Numbered from the stretch's first letter, positions 9,704 through 19,100 are shown. The stretch: DNA of 64,000 nucleotides from Bacteroides sp. 214 (GCF_010501015.1 NZ_QVML01000002.1:372001-436000), one strand, 5' to 3'. A program made the numbers and translations. The notes: generated by a model from the letters alone, not told the origin.

Positions 9704-9707
9704 AATA

Positions 9708-10202
9708 TCATCCGTTTTTGTTTTTCATTTTCCGTAGTTTCTCTTTAGCGCGACTTAATTTGGTCGCCACGTTGGTCACGGTAAGTCCGGTGATTTCGGC
9801 AATCTCCTCGTAACTTTTTTCTTCGAGGTAGAGCAGTACAATAGACTTATCGAGTTGTCCTAATTGATTAATGAGGTGATATAGCTCTTTGAGCATTTGC
9901 TGTAGTTCATCTTGCTCTTCGCCCATCGCATTAAACTCTTGTGTAAGTGCAATAATCTCGGGGATATTTTTTTCCTTACGGATAAAGCTGATGCATGTAT
10001 TCAGTGCTATGCGATAAATCCATGTCGATATTTTGCACTCTCCTCGAAATTTGGTGTATGCTTTCCACAAGTTAATCACTACCTCCTGGTAAAGGTCATG
10101 CAATGGTGCATTCGGTGTAGTATAGAGATAGCACACCTTGTAGATGACGCGCTCATATTCTCTAATAACCGATACAAATTCTTGCTCTATGTTTTGACTC
10201 AT
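9708..10202 (-). CDS. ECF-type RNA polymerase sigma factor
   Basis: 164 residues. Region 2 is seen in DLYQEVVINLWKAYTKF and CKISTWIYRIALN (core binding and -10 recognition). Region 4 is seen in LEEKSYEEIAEITGLTVTNV followed by KLSRAKEKLRK (helix-turn-helix for the -35). There is no N- or C-terminal extension, so this is a minimal ECF factor. A TACATTTG -7 box on this strand (10279-10286) lies about 75 bp upstream of the start. The gene is followed at 4 bp by its membrane partner and is divergent from the YeiH-like transporter. The regulon is unknown. Confidence 0.9.
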   Translation of the reverse strand: MSQNIEQEFVSVIREYERVIYKVCYLYTTPNAPLHDLYQEVVINLWKAYTKFRGECKISTWIYRIALNTCISFIRKEKNIPEIIALTQEFNAMGEEQDELQQMLKELYHLINQLGQLDKSIVLLYLEEKSYEEIAEITGLTVTNVATKLSRAKEKLRKMKNKNG

Positions 10203-10333
10203 ATTCGTTGTAGGTAGCTTTTATTATATTGGACGCAGAGATAGGGAAAAAATCACATATCTTTTAATAACTTGAACACAAATGTATTCTTTTTGTTGTA
10301 TAGTTGTACCTTTGCAGTAAAAATACTAATCAA

Positions 10334-11233
10334 ATGATTCGATTACTTTTTGTTCTTTTATTTATAGGCTCTGCTTTTGTAGCTCCAGCCATATCTTTGT
10401 TTTCCGGAATACTCTTTGCTCTTTTATTTGCCAATCCCTATCCTGTGGTCAGTAAGAAAGTATCCAAATATCTTTTACAGGTAGCCGTTGTGGGGCTTGG
10501 CTTTGGTATGAATCTTCATCAGTCGCTTGCTACTGGGCGCGACGGGATGCTTTTTACCATTGTTTCTGTAGTAAGCGTACTTGTCGTTGGGTATTTTCTG
10601 GGTCGTTGGCTTAAAATACCAACGCGGCTGGGTTATCTTATCTCTTCCGGAACAGCCATTTGTGGCGGGAGTGCTATTGCAGCTGTTTCGCCTGTGATAG
10701 AGGCCGACGATAATGAAACATCTATGTCATTAGCTGTTATCTTTACCCTTAATGCACTGGCCCTTTTTATATTTCCACCTTTGGGGCATTTCTTAGGACT
10801 CTCGCAAGAGCAATTTGGACTTTGGGCCGCTATTGCTATACACGATACGAGTTCGGTAGTTGGAGCCGGAGCTACATATGGAGCGGAAGCGCTTGCACTT
10901 GCCACCACGGTAAAACTGACTCGTGCTCTATGGATAATACCGTTGTTGTTTGTTACAATGCTATTGTTCCGCAAAAAAGGAAGTAAGAAAATATCTATCC
11001 CTTGGTTTATCTTTCTGTTTATTGGAGCTATGATGGTCAATACTTACCTGAATATTCCACAGGTATTGTCGAATATACTATCAGTTGCTTCACATAAATT
11101 CCTTTCTATGACACTGTTCCTTATTGGAAGTTCACTCTCTTTGAAGGCTATAAAGGCAGTAGGTGCAAAGCCGGTGGTTATGGGAGTAGTGTTATGGGTT
11201 ATAATATCGGTAATGACATTGTTGGTTATATGA
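10334..11233 (+). CDS. YeiH/UPF0324 family membrane transporter
   Basis: About 299 residues with roughly ten hydrophobic segments. The family core is clear: GTAICGGSAIAAVSPVIEAD, ETSMSLAVIFTLNALALFIF and AIHDTSSVVGAGATYG. Members are annotated as putative sulfate or small-anion exporters, but the substrate is not firmly known. The frame opens at TTG 10304, but a -7 box TACCTTTG (10307-10314) overlaps those codons, so ATG 10334 is taken as the start. It is convergent with the MetH activation domain gene, with 5 bp between stops. Confidence 0.87.
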   Translation: MIRLLFVLLFIGSAFVAPAISLFSGILFALLFANPYPVVSKKVSKYLLQVAVVGLGFGMNLHQSLATGRDGMLFTIVSVVSVLVVGYFLGRWLKIPTRLGYLISSGTAICGGSAIAAVSPVIEADDNETSMSLAVIFTLNALALFIFPPLGHFLGLSQEQFGLWAAIAIHDTSSVVGAGATYGAEALALATTVKLTRALWIIPLLFVTMLLFRKKGSKKISIPWFIFLFIGAMMVNTYLNIPQVLSNILSVASHKFLSMTLFLIGSSLSLKAIKAVGAKPVVMGVVLWVIISVMTLLVI

Positions 11234-11238
11234 TGAAG

Positions 11239-12078
11239 TTAATCCTGAATGTTTGATATCAGGAATTTCCGTATCTCTTCAACCTTCATTCCTCGTCTGT
11301 GTGCGTAATCTTGTAATTGATCTTCGCCAATCTTTCCTATAGCAAAATAGTGTGCTTGCGGGTGGGCAAGCATTAGCCCGCTAACCGAAGCGTGAGGTGT
11401 CATGGCAGCACTTTCAGTAAGGGAAATACCTATCTCGTTGAAATGAAGCAGGTCGTTGAGGATGAAATTCACCGAATGATCGGGTAGGGAAGGGTAACCA
11501 ACGGCAGGGCGGATACCTTGAAATTTCTCAGTGTCGCGTAAATGTTCTTGCATTTTCTCGGCAGTGGCTTCGGCAAGGCGGTCGGCTAAAGTCTGAACAA
11601 GCAGGCGCTTGTAGGGATCATCGGCATAAAGATGCTCCATATCGACATCCACCGTACAGGCAAAAATGCCAACGGTATCTGCAATGCCCGAAGAAAGAGG
11701 ACGGACAAAGTCGCTCAAACAGAGGAAAGGTTTGTTGGGTAAAGCATGTGTTTGCTGCCTAAGAAGAGGAAAGAGTGTTCCGTCTAATAGCAAATTATCA
11801 CCATCGGCATTGGAAACGCACAATTTGTAAATAGCATGTGTATGGAAGTCCTCATCTAAGAGGTTTAGCATACGATTGGCTTCTTTAAATAACTGCATGG
11901 CTTCGGCAGCTTTAGCACGGTCTTCTTCCTGAAATGTAGTAAGCCACGAAGCACGACACACATCGCATCCATGAATATCGGCAATGGCAGCGAAGCGGCG
12001 TTGAAAACCCCATGCATGGAAAAAATACACCCAGTTAATGTAGGCAGAAACATCGTGTATGGCGTAGGTGAGCTTCAT
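11239..12078 (-). CDS. Stand-alone vitamin-B12-dependent methionine synthase activation domain protein
   Basis: 279 residues. It corresponds to the C-terminal AdoMet-binding reactivation module of MetH: a linker helix (DVSAYINWVYFFHAWGF, near residue 10) and the hallmark RPAVGYPSLPDH near residue 195, followed by ESAAMTPHASVSGLMLAHPQ and FAIGKIGEDQLQDYA. In full MetH this module re-methylates oxidised cobalamin with AdoMet. Here the catalytic and B12 domains are absent, so it must act in trans or do another job. The start overlaps the pyrC stop by 4 bp, placing it last in a glycosyltransferase-pyrC-this gene operon. Confidence 0.9.
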   Translation of the reverse strand: MKLTYAIHDVSAYINWVYFFHAWGFQRRFAAIADIHGCDVCRASWLTTFQEEDRAKAAEAMQLFKEANRMLNLLDEDFHTHAIYKLCVSNADGDNLLLDGTLFPLLRQQTHALPNKPFLCLSDFVRPLSSGIADTVGIFACTVDVDMEHLYADDPYKRLLVQTLADRLAEATAEKMQEHLRDTEKFQGIRPAVGYPSLPDHSVNFILNDLLHFNEIGISLTESAAMTPHASVSGLMLAHPQAHYFAIGKIGEDQLQDYAHRRGMKVEEIRKFLISNIQD

Positions 12079-13436
12079 GAAAAAAATAGTTCTTTTCCGT
12101 GATAGCTTGTATCTATGCCTTTTTCTGAAGAATATACGGTATGTCCGTTTACAAACGTACGCTCTACTTTCCAGTTAAAGGTTTTACCTTCCAGTGGGCT
12201 CCATCCGCACTTGCTTAGAATACAGTCAGGCGTAACTGTCCATGGACTATTAGGGCGTACCAGTACAAGGTCGGCATAGTAGTTCTTTCGTATAAAGCCG
12301 CGTTGCTCTACATCAAAAAGTTCGGCAGGTGTGTGGCACATCTTATCTATTACTTTTTCAATGGTGAATATGCCTTCATCTACAAGTTGCAACATGCTGA
12401 CCAATGAGAACTGTATCATCGGCATGCCCGACATAGCTTTCAATGCACCTCCTTCTTTCTCTGAGAGCAGGTGTGGAGCATGGTCGGTACTGATGACATC
12501 AATCAGATCTTTGTTTACCGCATCACGTAGTGCATCACGATCGGCAACAGTTTTGATGGCGGGATTGCACTTAATGCGGGTACCATATTGCTCATAATCG
12601 TTGTCGGTAAATAACAAATGCGACACACAAGCTTCAGCGGTTATGTTTTTATCTCTTGCCTCTTTCTTATTATTAAGCAATGAGAGTTCTTTGGCAGTGC
12701 TTACATGTAAGAGATGCAGGCGTGCATTTGCTTTATTCGCCAGCTCTGCTGCCAGTGCCGATGATTCAAAACAAGCCTCCTCCGATCGAATTAAAGGATG
12801 GTACTGTAATGGTAAATCCAAAACTTCCTTATCTTCTTTACGGCTAAATTCTTTCAGGTATTTTTCGGTGTTGGCTTGGATAATGCTTTGGCTCTCGCAA
12901 TGTGCTGCTATAGGCAGTGTTGTTCCTTGGAATATACGACGCAGGCTCTCTGCTTTGTCTACCAGCATATTACCTGTACTCGAACCCATAAAGAGTTTGA
13001 TACCACAAGTGTGGTTAACATCCAAATCGTCAAACTGAGTATAATTATCGTTTGTTGCCCCAAAGTAACAGGCGTAGTTTATAAGTGATTCTTCGGCAAA
13101 CAGCTTCATCTTATCATTGAATGCTTGGAGTGTGGTTGTTTGCGGATTGGTGTTGGGCATATCCATAACCGATGTCACACCGCCTGCTGCTGCTGCTTGG
13201 CTTTCGCTGAAGATGTCGGCTTTATGCGTTAAACCCGGTTCGCGAAAGTGTACATGCGTGTCGATAACACCTGGTAATAGGTAGCACCCTTCGGCGTTAA
13301 TAATTATATCGCAAAGGGTAGTAGGCTCTTTGCCTTCATCTAAAATTTCTATTATTCTCTCATCTTCTATGACTACCGAACCTTTTCTTGGTTTTCCATT
13401 AACTATAACGGCGTTTTGGATGAGTGTACGTTTCAT
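12075..13436 (-). CDS. pyrC: Dihydroorotase
   Basis: 453 residues, the usual size of the amidohydrolase-type dihydroorotase. The metal-binding DTHVHFREPGLTHKAD motif lies near residue 60, the GGVTSVMDMPNTNP segment follows, and the late catalytic aspartate is in ISTDHAPH. The enzyme interconverts carbamoyl-aspartate and dihydroorotate in pyrimidine synthesis. Both gene borders overlap neighbours by 4 bp, so translation is probably coupled across all three genes. An allantoinase-like role is possible in this superfamily, but the signatures and length favour dihydroorotase. Confidence 0.93.
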   Translation of the reverse strand: MKRTLIQNAVIVNGKPRKGSVVIEDERIIEILDEGKEPTTLCDIIINAEGCYLLPGVIDTHVHFREPGLTHKADIFSESQAAAAGGVTSVMDMPNTNPQTTTLQAFNDKMKLFAEESLINYACYFGATNDNYTQFDDLDVNHTCGIKLFMGSSTGNMLVDKAESLRRIFQGTTLPIAAHCESQSIIQANTEKYLKEFSRKEDKEVLDLPLQYHPLIRSEEACFESSALAAELANKANARLHLLHVSTAKELSLLNNKKEARDKNITAEACVSHLLFTDNDYEQYGTRIKCNPAIKTVADRDALRDAVNKDLIDVISTDHAPHLLSEKEGGALKAMSGMPMIQFSLVSMLQLVDEGIFTIEKVIDKMCHTPAELFDVEQRGFIRKNYYADLVLVRPNSPWTVTPDCILSKCGWSPLEGKTFNWKVERTFVNGHTVYSSEKGIDTSYHGKELFFS

Positions 13437-14176
13437 TTTTTCTGTGGATATTTGTGGAATAAACTTTTCAATTTCATCATGATAACACCAAACATTGCCT
13501 CTCCGAAGATACTACTGTCCATCTTGGAGGTTCCATGTTTACGGTTGATAAAGATAACGGGTACTTCGGTAATCTTGAATCCGCATTTGTAGGCAGTAAA
13601 CTTCATCTCAATTTGAAACGCGTAACCTTTGAAGCGGATATTGTCAAGGTTGATGGCTTCCAATACTTCTCTACGATAACACACAAACCCGGCTGTCGTA
13701 TCGTGCACAGGAACTCCTGTGATAAGACGTACGTACTTAGAGGCACACCAAGACATTAGTACACGTCCCATAGGCCAGTTTACTACATTTACGCCACATA
13801 CATAACGCGAACCAATTGATAGGTCGGCACCATCTTCGGCACATGCTTTGTAAAGTTCAGGAAGATCTTTGGGGTAGTGTGAGAAGTCGGCATCCATCTC
13901 GAAAATAAACTGATAATCGTGTTGCAACGCCCACTTAAAACCGGCAATATATGCTGTACCCAACCCTGCTTTCCCAGGTCGTTCTAAAAGATAAAGACGT
14001 TCGGGGAATTCCTGCTGCATATTTTTAACGATAGTAGCAGTTCCGTCGGGCGAGTTGTCGTCAATGACGAGAATATGAAAAAACTTTTCCAGACTAAAGA
14101 CCGCCCGGATAATCTTCTCTATGTTCTCCTTTTCGTTGTACGTAGGTATAATAACTAAACTGTCTGTAGCAAGCAT
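13433..14176 (-). CDS. Polyprenol-phosphate mannose synthase-like glycosyltransferase (GT2)
   Basis: About 247 residues. The GT2 nucleotide-sugar domain starts with LVIIPTYNEKENI and carries DDNSPDGT, LGTAYIAGFKWAL and the metal-binding FEMDADFSH. There is no C-terminal membrane domain, as in soluble Dpm1-like enzymes that transfer mannose or glucose to a lipid carrier. The frame extends to a GTG at 14197, only a few bases after the expected transcription start, so ATG 14176 is preferred. It is the first gene of the operon with pyrC. Confidence 0.87.
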   Translation of the reverse strand: MLATDSLVIIPTYNEKENIEKIIRAVFSLEKFFHILVIDDNSPDGTATIVKNMQQEFPERLYLLERPGKAGLGTAYIAGFKWALQHDYQFIFEMDADFSHYPKDLPELYKACAEDGADLSIGSRYVCGVNVVNWPMGRVLMSWCASKYVRLITGVPVHDTTAGFVCYRREVLEAINLDNIRFKGYAFQIEMKFTAYKCGFKITEVPVIFINRKHGTSKMDSSIFGEAMFGVIMMKLKSLFHKYPQKK

Positions 14177-14209
14177 TGATAATGGGTTTGAGCACACGTT
14201 TTAACAAGA

Positions 14210-14239
14210 CAAATGTAGTGCTTTTATTGAATTAACAAA
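14210..14239 (-). promoter_or_regulatory. Promoter of the glycosyltransferase-pyrC operon
   Basis: Read on the minus strand: TTTG (14239-14236), an 18-bp spacer, then TACATTTG (14217-14210). Transcription would start near 14203, giving about 27 nt before ATG 14176. Confidence 0.6.
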
Positions 14240-14347
14240 AAGATAATAAAATAAAACAACCATTATTTGCTAATTTTGCAGGGTTTTTCAACAGAATGAA
14301 GTTTCTCAAACCAATAACTTGCGAGAAAAGAAAGGAACAAAGAGCCA

Positions 14348-17300
14348 ATGACTATAAATGAACTCCAAAAAATATTTGCTACGAGGCAACAGACCACTGC
14401 TATTGACGGTTTGCTGAAAGATGCTAACGTCAAACGCATTTATTGCGAAGGCTTTCAAGCCTCTTCGGCTTCACTTTTCTTTTCGTCGGTTGCCGAACGG
14501 AATAACAATATCTTTCTCTTTATTCTTGCCGATCTCGAAGAAGCAGGTTATTTCTACCATGACCTTACACAAGTATTGGATACGGAGAAAGTACTCTTTT
14601 TCCCTTCTTCGTACCGCCGTGCTATTAAATACGCGCAAAAAGATGCCGCCAATGAAATACTGCGTACTGAGGTGTTAAGTCGGCTACAAAAACAAGATGA
14701 AGGGTTTTCTATCGTAACCTATCCTGATGCACTTGCCGAAAAAGTGGTGTCACGCGGTGAACTCAAGGAGAAAACGCTCAAGTTGCATGTAGGCGAGCAG
14801 GTAGACACCGGTTTTATTACTGAGGTACTACGTAGTTACGGCTTTGAATATGTGGACTATGTGTATGAACCCGGACAATATGCAGTTCGTGGAAGTATTA
14901 TCGATGTTTTCTCTTTCTCTTCAGAATACCCGTATCGTATCGACTTCTTTGGCGATGAAGTGGAAAGTATCCGTACTTTTGAGGTCGAATCGCAGTTATC
15001 TAAAGAGAAAAAAGAACGCATTTCTATTATACCCGAACTAAGTGCAAGCACAAAGAACGTATCTTTTCTCGATTTTATCCCCGAAGATGCGGTGTTGGTA
15101 ATGCGTGATTTCTTCTGGCAAAAGGAGCGGATACAAGCTATTTACAACGAAATAGAAGAAGTGGGTACGGGTAGTTATGCGAAAGAAGAAATAGAACTTC
15201 TTGCCGAGTTGCGCACTAAACTCAAAGCACAGTTAATAGACGGACAAATGTTCTCTTCGCAAGCACAACGTTTTCGTTGCATAGAGTTTGGTCGTAAGCC
15301 TACCGCCACTCCCGATGCTACCCTTAGCTTTAATGCTTCCATGCAGCCCGTCTTTCATAAGAATTTCGATTGGGTGGCTACTTCTTTTAAAGAGTATATA
15401 GAGAAAGGATACACCTTATATATATGTAGTAACAGTGGAAAGCAAATAGAACGCATTCGTCTGATTTTTGAAGACAGGGGAGACAAGATAGACTTTGTTC
15501 CTGTAGACAAAACATTGCACGAAGGCTTTGTAGACCACGAATTGAAACTTTGTCTTTTTACCGATCATCAGTTGTTTGATCGTTTTCATAAGTACAACTT
15601 AAAGAGCGATAAGGCTCGTTCGGGTAAGGTAGCTCTCTCGCTCAAAGAACTGAATCAGTTTATGCCGGGCGATTATGTAGTACATACTGACCATGGTGTA
15701 GGTAAGTTTGCCGGACTGGTACGCCTGCCTAATGGCGAGGCTACACAAGAAGTTATTAAGCTCATTTTTCAGAATGAGGATATTGTTTTTGTCTCCATTC
15801 ACTCGTTACACAAAGTCTCTAAGTACAAGGGTAAAGATGGTGAGCCACCTCGTCTTAATAAGTTAGGTACGGGTGCTTGGGAGAAACTAAAAGACCGCAC
15901 CAAGAGCAAACTCAAAGACATCGCGCGCGACCTCATCAAGCTTTATTCGCAACGTAAAGAAGAAAAAGGGTTTGCCTTCAGTCCGGATAGCTTTATGCAG
16001 AATGAACTCGAAGCTAGTTTTATTTACGAAGATACTCCCGATCAAAGTAAATCTACAGCCGACGTAAAGCAGGATATGGAACGTGATATGCCTATGGATA
16101 GACTTGTGTGTGGAGATGTGGGCTTTGGAAAAACAGAAGTGGCTATTCGCGCGGCATTCAAAGCTGCAACAGATAATAAGCAGGTAGCAGTACTTGTACC
16201 CACTACTGTGTTGGCATATCAGCATTATCAAACTTTCAAGGATCGCCTGAAGAACTTTCCCGTAAAAGTAGATTATCTGAGTCGCGCCCGTACAAGTGCA
16301 CAAACCAAAGCGGTACTTAACGGACTGAAGGAGGGAACGGTCAATATCCTTATCGGCACCCATCGCATATTAAGTAAAGATGTGCAATTTAAAGATCTGG
16401 GATTACTCGTAGTAGATGAAGAACAGAAATTTGGTGTGAGTGTAAAAGAGAAACTACGCCAGCTTAAAGTAAACGTAGATACGTTGACTATGACCGCAAC
16501 TCCCATTCCGCGTACCTTGCAATTCTCGTTAATGGGAGCACGCGATTTGAGCGTTATCTCTACTCCGCCACCCAATCGTTATCCGATACAAACAGAATTG
16601 CATACATTCAATGAGGAGGTAATTACCGATGCCATTAACTTCGAGATGAGTCGTAACGGACAAGTTTTCTTTATAAACAACCGTATCGCCAACCTGCCCG
16701 AATTAAAAGCAATGATACTCCGTCATATCCCCGATGCTCGTATTGCTATTGGACATGGACAGATGGATCCGGTAGAACTCGAAAAAATAATCTTTGATTT
16801 TGTAAACTACGACTATGATGTGCTTATCTCTACTACTATTGTAGAGAGTGGCATAGACATACCCAATGCCAATACGATCATTATTAATCAAGCACAGAAT
16901 TTTGGTTTAAGTGATTTGCACCAGTTGCGTGGGCGTGTGGGAAGAAGTAACAAGAAAGCTTTCTGCTACTTGTTGGCACCGCCTCTGTCGGGTCTTACTG
17001 TCGAAGGTCGTCGTCGTTTGCAGGCTATTGAAAATTTCAGCGATCTAGGCAGCGGCATTCATATTGCTATGCAAGACTTGGATATCCGTGGAGCCGGAAA
17101 CCTACTTGGTGCCGAACAGAGTGGCTTTATAGCGGACTTAGGTTATGAAACCTATCAGAAAATACTTGCCGAAGCAGTGAAAGAGCTACGCAATGATGAA
17201 TTTGCCGACCTTTATGCCGAGCAAGCACAGAGTGATGGTACTATTACCGGTGAGCAGTTCGTTGAAGAAACCACAGTAGAGAGCGATCTCGAACTCTTAC

Positions 17301-17722
17301 TTCCTGCCGATTACGTTACAGGAAGTAGTGAGCGTATGTTGCTTTACCGCGAGCTCGACAATCTTTCCCTCGATACGGATGTTGCTGCCTTCCGTTCCCG
17401 ATTGGAAGACCGCTTTGGTGCTATTCCCCGAGAAACAGAAGAGTTACTTCGTATTGTTCCGCTGAAACGTCTTGCTGCTCGTCTTGGTGCCGAAAAGGTA
17501 TTCCTGAAAGGTGGACGTATGTCTCTTTTCCTTGTAGCAAATCAAGAAAGCCTGTACTATCAAAGTGCTGCTTTTGGTAAATTGATAGATTACATGATGA
17601 AATACCCTCGCAATTGTGATTTGCGAGAACAGAATAACAAACGCTCCATGATTGTAAAGGAGGTACCCAATGTAGAGACAGCAGTAAGCATTTTGCAAGA
17701 AATGTTTGCAATGGGAAGCTGA
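14348..17722 (+). CDS. mfd: Transcription-repair coupling factor Mfd
   Basis: 1124 residues, full length for the family. The order is a UvrB-like N-terminal part, the RNA-polymerase-interacting domain (about 440-510, with GDYVVHTDHGVGKFAGLVRL), then the RecG-like translocase with Walker A GDVGFGKTE near 589, DEEQKFGV (Walker B), TMTATPIPRTL and QLRGRVGRS. A C-terminal TRCF domain ends the protein. Mfd pushes stalled RNA polymerase off DNA and recruits UvrA. A -7 box TAATTTTG at 14271-14278 precedes the gene. No terminator is seen before the next gene. Confidence 0.97.
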   Translation: MTINELQKIFATRQQTTAIDGLLKDANVKRIYCEGFQASSASLFFSSVAERNNNIFLFILADLEEAGYFYHDLTQVLDTEKVLFFPSSYRRAIKYAQKDAANEILRTEVLSRLQKQDEGFSIVTYPDALAEKVVSRGELKEKTLKLHVGEQVDTGFITEVLRSYGFEYVDYVYEPGQYAVRGSIIDVFSFSSEYPYRIDFFGDEVESIRTFEVESQLSKEKKERISIIPELSASTKNVSFLDFIPEDAVLVMRDFFWQKERIQAIYNEIEEVGTGSYAKEEIELLAELRTKLKAQLIDGQMFSSQAQRFRCIEFGRKPTATPDATLSFNASMQPVFHKNFDWVATSFKEYIEKGYTLYICSNSGKQIERIRLIFEDRGDKIDFVPVDKTLHEGFVDHELKLCLFTDHQLFDRFHKYNLKSDKARSGKVALSLKELNQFMPGDYVVHTDHGVGKFAGLVRLPNGEATQEVIKLIFQNEDIVFVSIHSLHKVSKYKGKDGEPPRLNKLGTGAWEKLKDRTKSKLKDIARDLIKLYSQRKEEKGFAFSPDSFMQNELEASFIYEDTPDQSKSTADVKQDMERDMPMDRLVCGDVGFGKTEVAIRAAFKAATDNKQVAVLVPTTVLAYQHYQTFKDRLKNFPVKVDYLSRARTSAQTKAVLNGLKEGTVNILIGTHRILSKDVQFKDLGLLVVDEEQKFGVSVKEKLRQLKVNVDTLTMTATPIPRTLQFSLMGARDLSVISTPPPNRYPIQTELHTFNEEVITDAINFEMSRNGQVFFINNRIANLPELKAMILRHIPDARIAIGHGQMDPVELEKIIFDFVNYDYDVLISTTIVESGIDIPNANTIIINQAQNFGLSDLHQLRGRVGRSNKKAFCYLLAPPLSGLTVEGRRRLQAIENFSDLGSGIHIAMQDLDIRGAGNLLGAEQSGFIADLGYETYQKILAEAVKELRNDEFADLYAEQAQSDGTITGEQFVEETTVESDLELLLPADYVTGSSERMLLYRELDNLSLDTDVAAFRSRLEDRFGAIPRETEELLRIVPLKRLAARLGAEKVFLKGGRMSLFLVANQESLYYQSAAFGKLIDYMMKYPRNCDLREQNNKRSMIVKEVPNVETAVSILQEMFAMGS

Positions 17723-17774
17723 TGTCAATAATTTACTTAACTTTGTTCCTTAATAATTTAATAAAACTTACACA

Positions 17775-18656
17775 ATGAAGAAAGCATTATTTACCGCAAT
17801 CTGCCTTTTTATAGGCTTTTCGATGGCTACGGCACAGGTTACTCTCACCTTTAATCCCGATAAAGGAACAAAGTATGACTATAGAATGGAAATGATCCAA
17901 AACATTAAGCAAAATGTTATGGGACAAGACATGGAAGTGAAACAAAATATGGTAACGCTTTACTCCATGGATATCATTGAAAAAAGCAAAGAGAGTGTTA
18001 AAGTAAAGTATGAATATAAAGAAGTTGTGTTTGAGTTATCGAGCATGATGATGAACATGAAGTATGATTCAAAGAATCCTGCTGCCAGTACAAGTCCTGT
18101 AGATGCTGCAATGGCTACTTTAATGGGCTCGCTCATTGGTAAATCGTTTGAAGCTGTTATTACTCCTGCCGGAAAAGTTCTTTCCGTAACCGGAATGGAC
18201 GAAATAGCTGCTGGCATGGTAGCTGCAGCAGGTGATGATGCGCAATTGCGTGCTATGGCCGAGCAAACAAAAGGACAATACTCAAACGAAGCTATCAAAG
18301 GTACATTGGAGCAGTCTTTCGGTATTTATCCGGCAGGAAAAGTAAAGGTAGGCGATTCGTGGAACGTGGAACAAAATATAGAATCAGCTGGAATGGCTAT
18401 TGATATAGCTTCGGTTTATAAACTGATTTCGACAGATAAAAACAATACGGTTATGGACGTAGAAGCTACTGTAGATGCTATGGATGGTCAGTTGAAAGGT
18501 GTACAAAATGGCACAATATCAGTAGAGTCGAAAACTGGTATCATAACCAAATCGGAGCTACAACAAAACATAAAAGGAACAGTTACGGCACAAGGCATGG
18601 ACATTGCGATGGACATGAACTCAAAGATTTTGGTGACAACCACTAAGGCAAAGTAA
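17775..18656 (+). CDS. Secreted protein of unknown function (DUF6263-like)
   Basis: 293 residues. A cleavable signal peptide (MKKALFTAICLFIGFSMATAQ) is followed by a methionine-rich, lysine-rich beta-type domain starting VTLTFNPDKGTKYDY. The body alternates short strands with polar turns and has no catalytic motif or lipobox. The opening pattern recalls DUF6263-like Bacteroidetes proteins, a recollection rather than a search result. A -7 box TAACTTTG lies at 17738-17745, and a strong terminator follows at 18681-18725, so it is probably a single-gene unit. Its location is the periplasm or outer membrane face. Confidence 0.75.
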   Translation: MKKALFTAICLFIGFSMATAQVTLTFNPDKGTKYDYRMEMIQNIKQNVMGQDMEVKQNMVTLYSMDIIEKSKESVKVKYEYKEVVFELSSMMMNMKYDSKNPAASTSPVDAAMATLMGSLIGKSFEAVITPAGKVLSVTGMDEIAAGMVAAAGDDAQLRAMAEQTKGQYSNEAIKGTLEQSFGIYPAGKVKVGDSWNVEQNIESAGMAIDIASVYKLISTDKNNTVMDVEATVDAMDGQLKGVQNGTISVESKTGIITKSELQQNIKGTVTAQGMDIAMDMNSKILVTTTKAK

Positions 18657-18680
18657 GCTAAGAAACTGTTTTGAATGATA

Positions 18681-18725
18681 GCGTGGAGAACTCTTCTTAT
18701 TAGAAGGAGGGTTCTCCGCGTTTTT
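18681..18725 (+). terminator. Rho-independent terminator after the DUF6263-like gene
   Basis: A 12-bp stem with G-U wobbles (CGTGGAGAACTC against GGGTTCTCCGCG) around a 16-nt loop, followed by TTTTT. Confidence 0.85.
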
Positions 18726-18756
18726 GTATCTACTCCAGGGGTAGTTTTACGAAATA

Positions 18757-18850
18757 GGTCTTCACCTTCACAAATCGCTGTAAGTGAATGGCAGTGAGTG
18801 CGTTGCGTGTGAAGACCCCCTTGTTTATCCTTCACAGGGCCTTCACGAGT
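18757..18850. repeat. Cluster of CTTCAC/GTGAAG words with a 9-bp inverted repeat
   Basis: GGTCTTCAC (18757-18765) is inverted as GTGAAGACC (18809-18817). CTTCAC recurs at 18766, 18830 and 18841. The spacing is not strictly 22 bp, unlike the two arrays that follow directly. No gene is supported here. Confidence 0.55.
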
Positions 18851-18853
18851 AAT

Positions 18854-18946
18854 TTTCTGACTGTTTTTCAAACAAAAAAACAGTCAGAAACAGTTCAAAA
18901 AACAGTCAGATGTGGAGCGAAAAACAGTCAGAAAAAGACATTGCTC
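18854..18946. repeat. 22-bp-period array with CAGTCAG core (copy 1)
   Basis: CAGTCAG starts at 18881, 18903 and 18925, exactly 22 bp apart. An inverted copy, TTTCTGACTGTTTTT (18854-18868), faces AAAAACAGTCAGAAA (18876-18890) and makes a 15-bp hairpin. The first full unit (18881-18902) is identical over 22 bp to the unit at 53220-53241 downstream of the MFS gene. Confidence 0.85.
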
Positions 18947-18968
18947 AAAGCATGTAAAAATGCACTTT

Positions 18969-19100
18969 CGTCAGCCATAGTCTTACCACCCGTCAACCAT
19001 AGTCTCAAGCTCCGTCTGCCATAGTCTCACCACCCGTCAGCCATAGGCAAATGCATCGTCAGCCTATGGCTCGTGGCCGGTCAGCCATAGTTGCTTTGAA
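18969..19100. repeat. 22-bp-period array, six units, core GTCAGCCATAG
   Basis: Variants of GTCAGCCATAG start at 18970, 18992, 19014, 19036, 19058 and 19080: six units exactly 22 bp apart. Units differ by substitutions (GTCAACCATAG, GTCTGCCATAG, GTCAGCCTATGG), and the second half (TCTCACCACC) is kept in some units only. The array ends about 165 bp before the exonuclease gene of the DUF262 operon, whose likely -7 box (TATATTTG, 19204-19211) lies between. Confidence 0.9.

Noticed and set aside
18788-19024. 78-codon plus-strand frame
   Set aside because: It lies on the repeat arrays, has no family resemblance and no promoter; periodic DNA keeps the frame open.
18969-19100. CRISPR array
   Set aside because: The units are contiguous 22-bp degenerate repeats with no unique spacers, and no cas genes are nearby.
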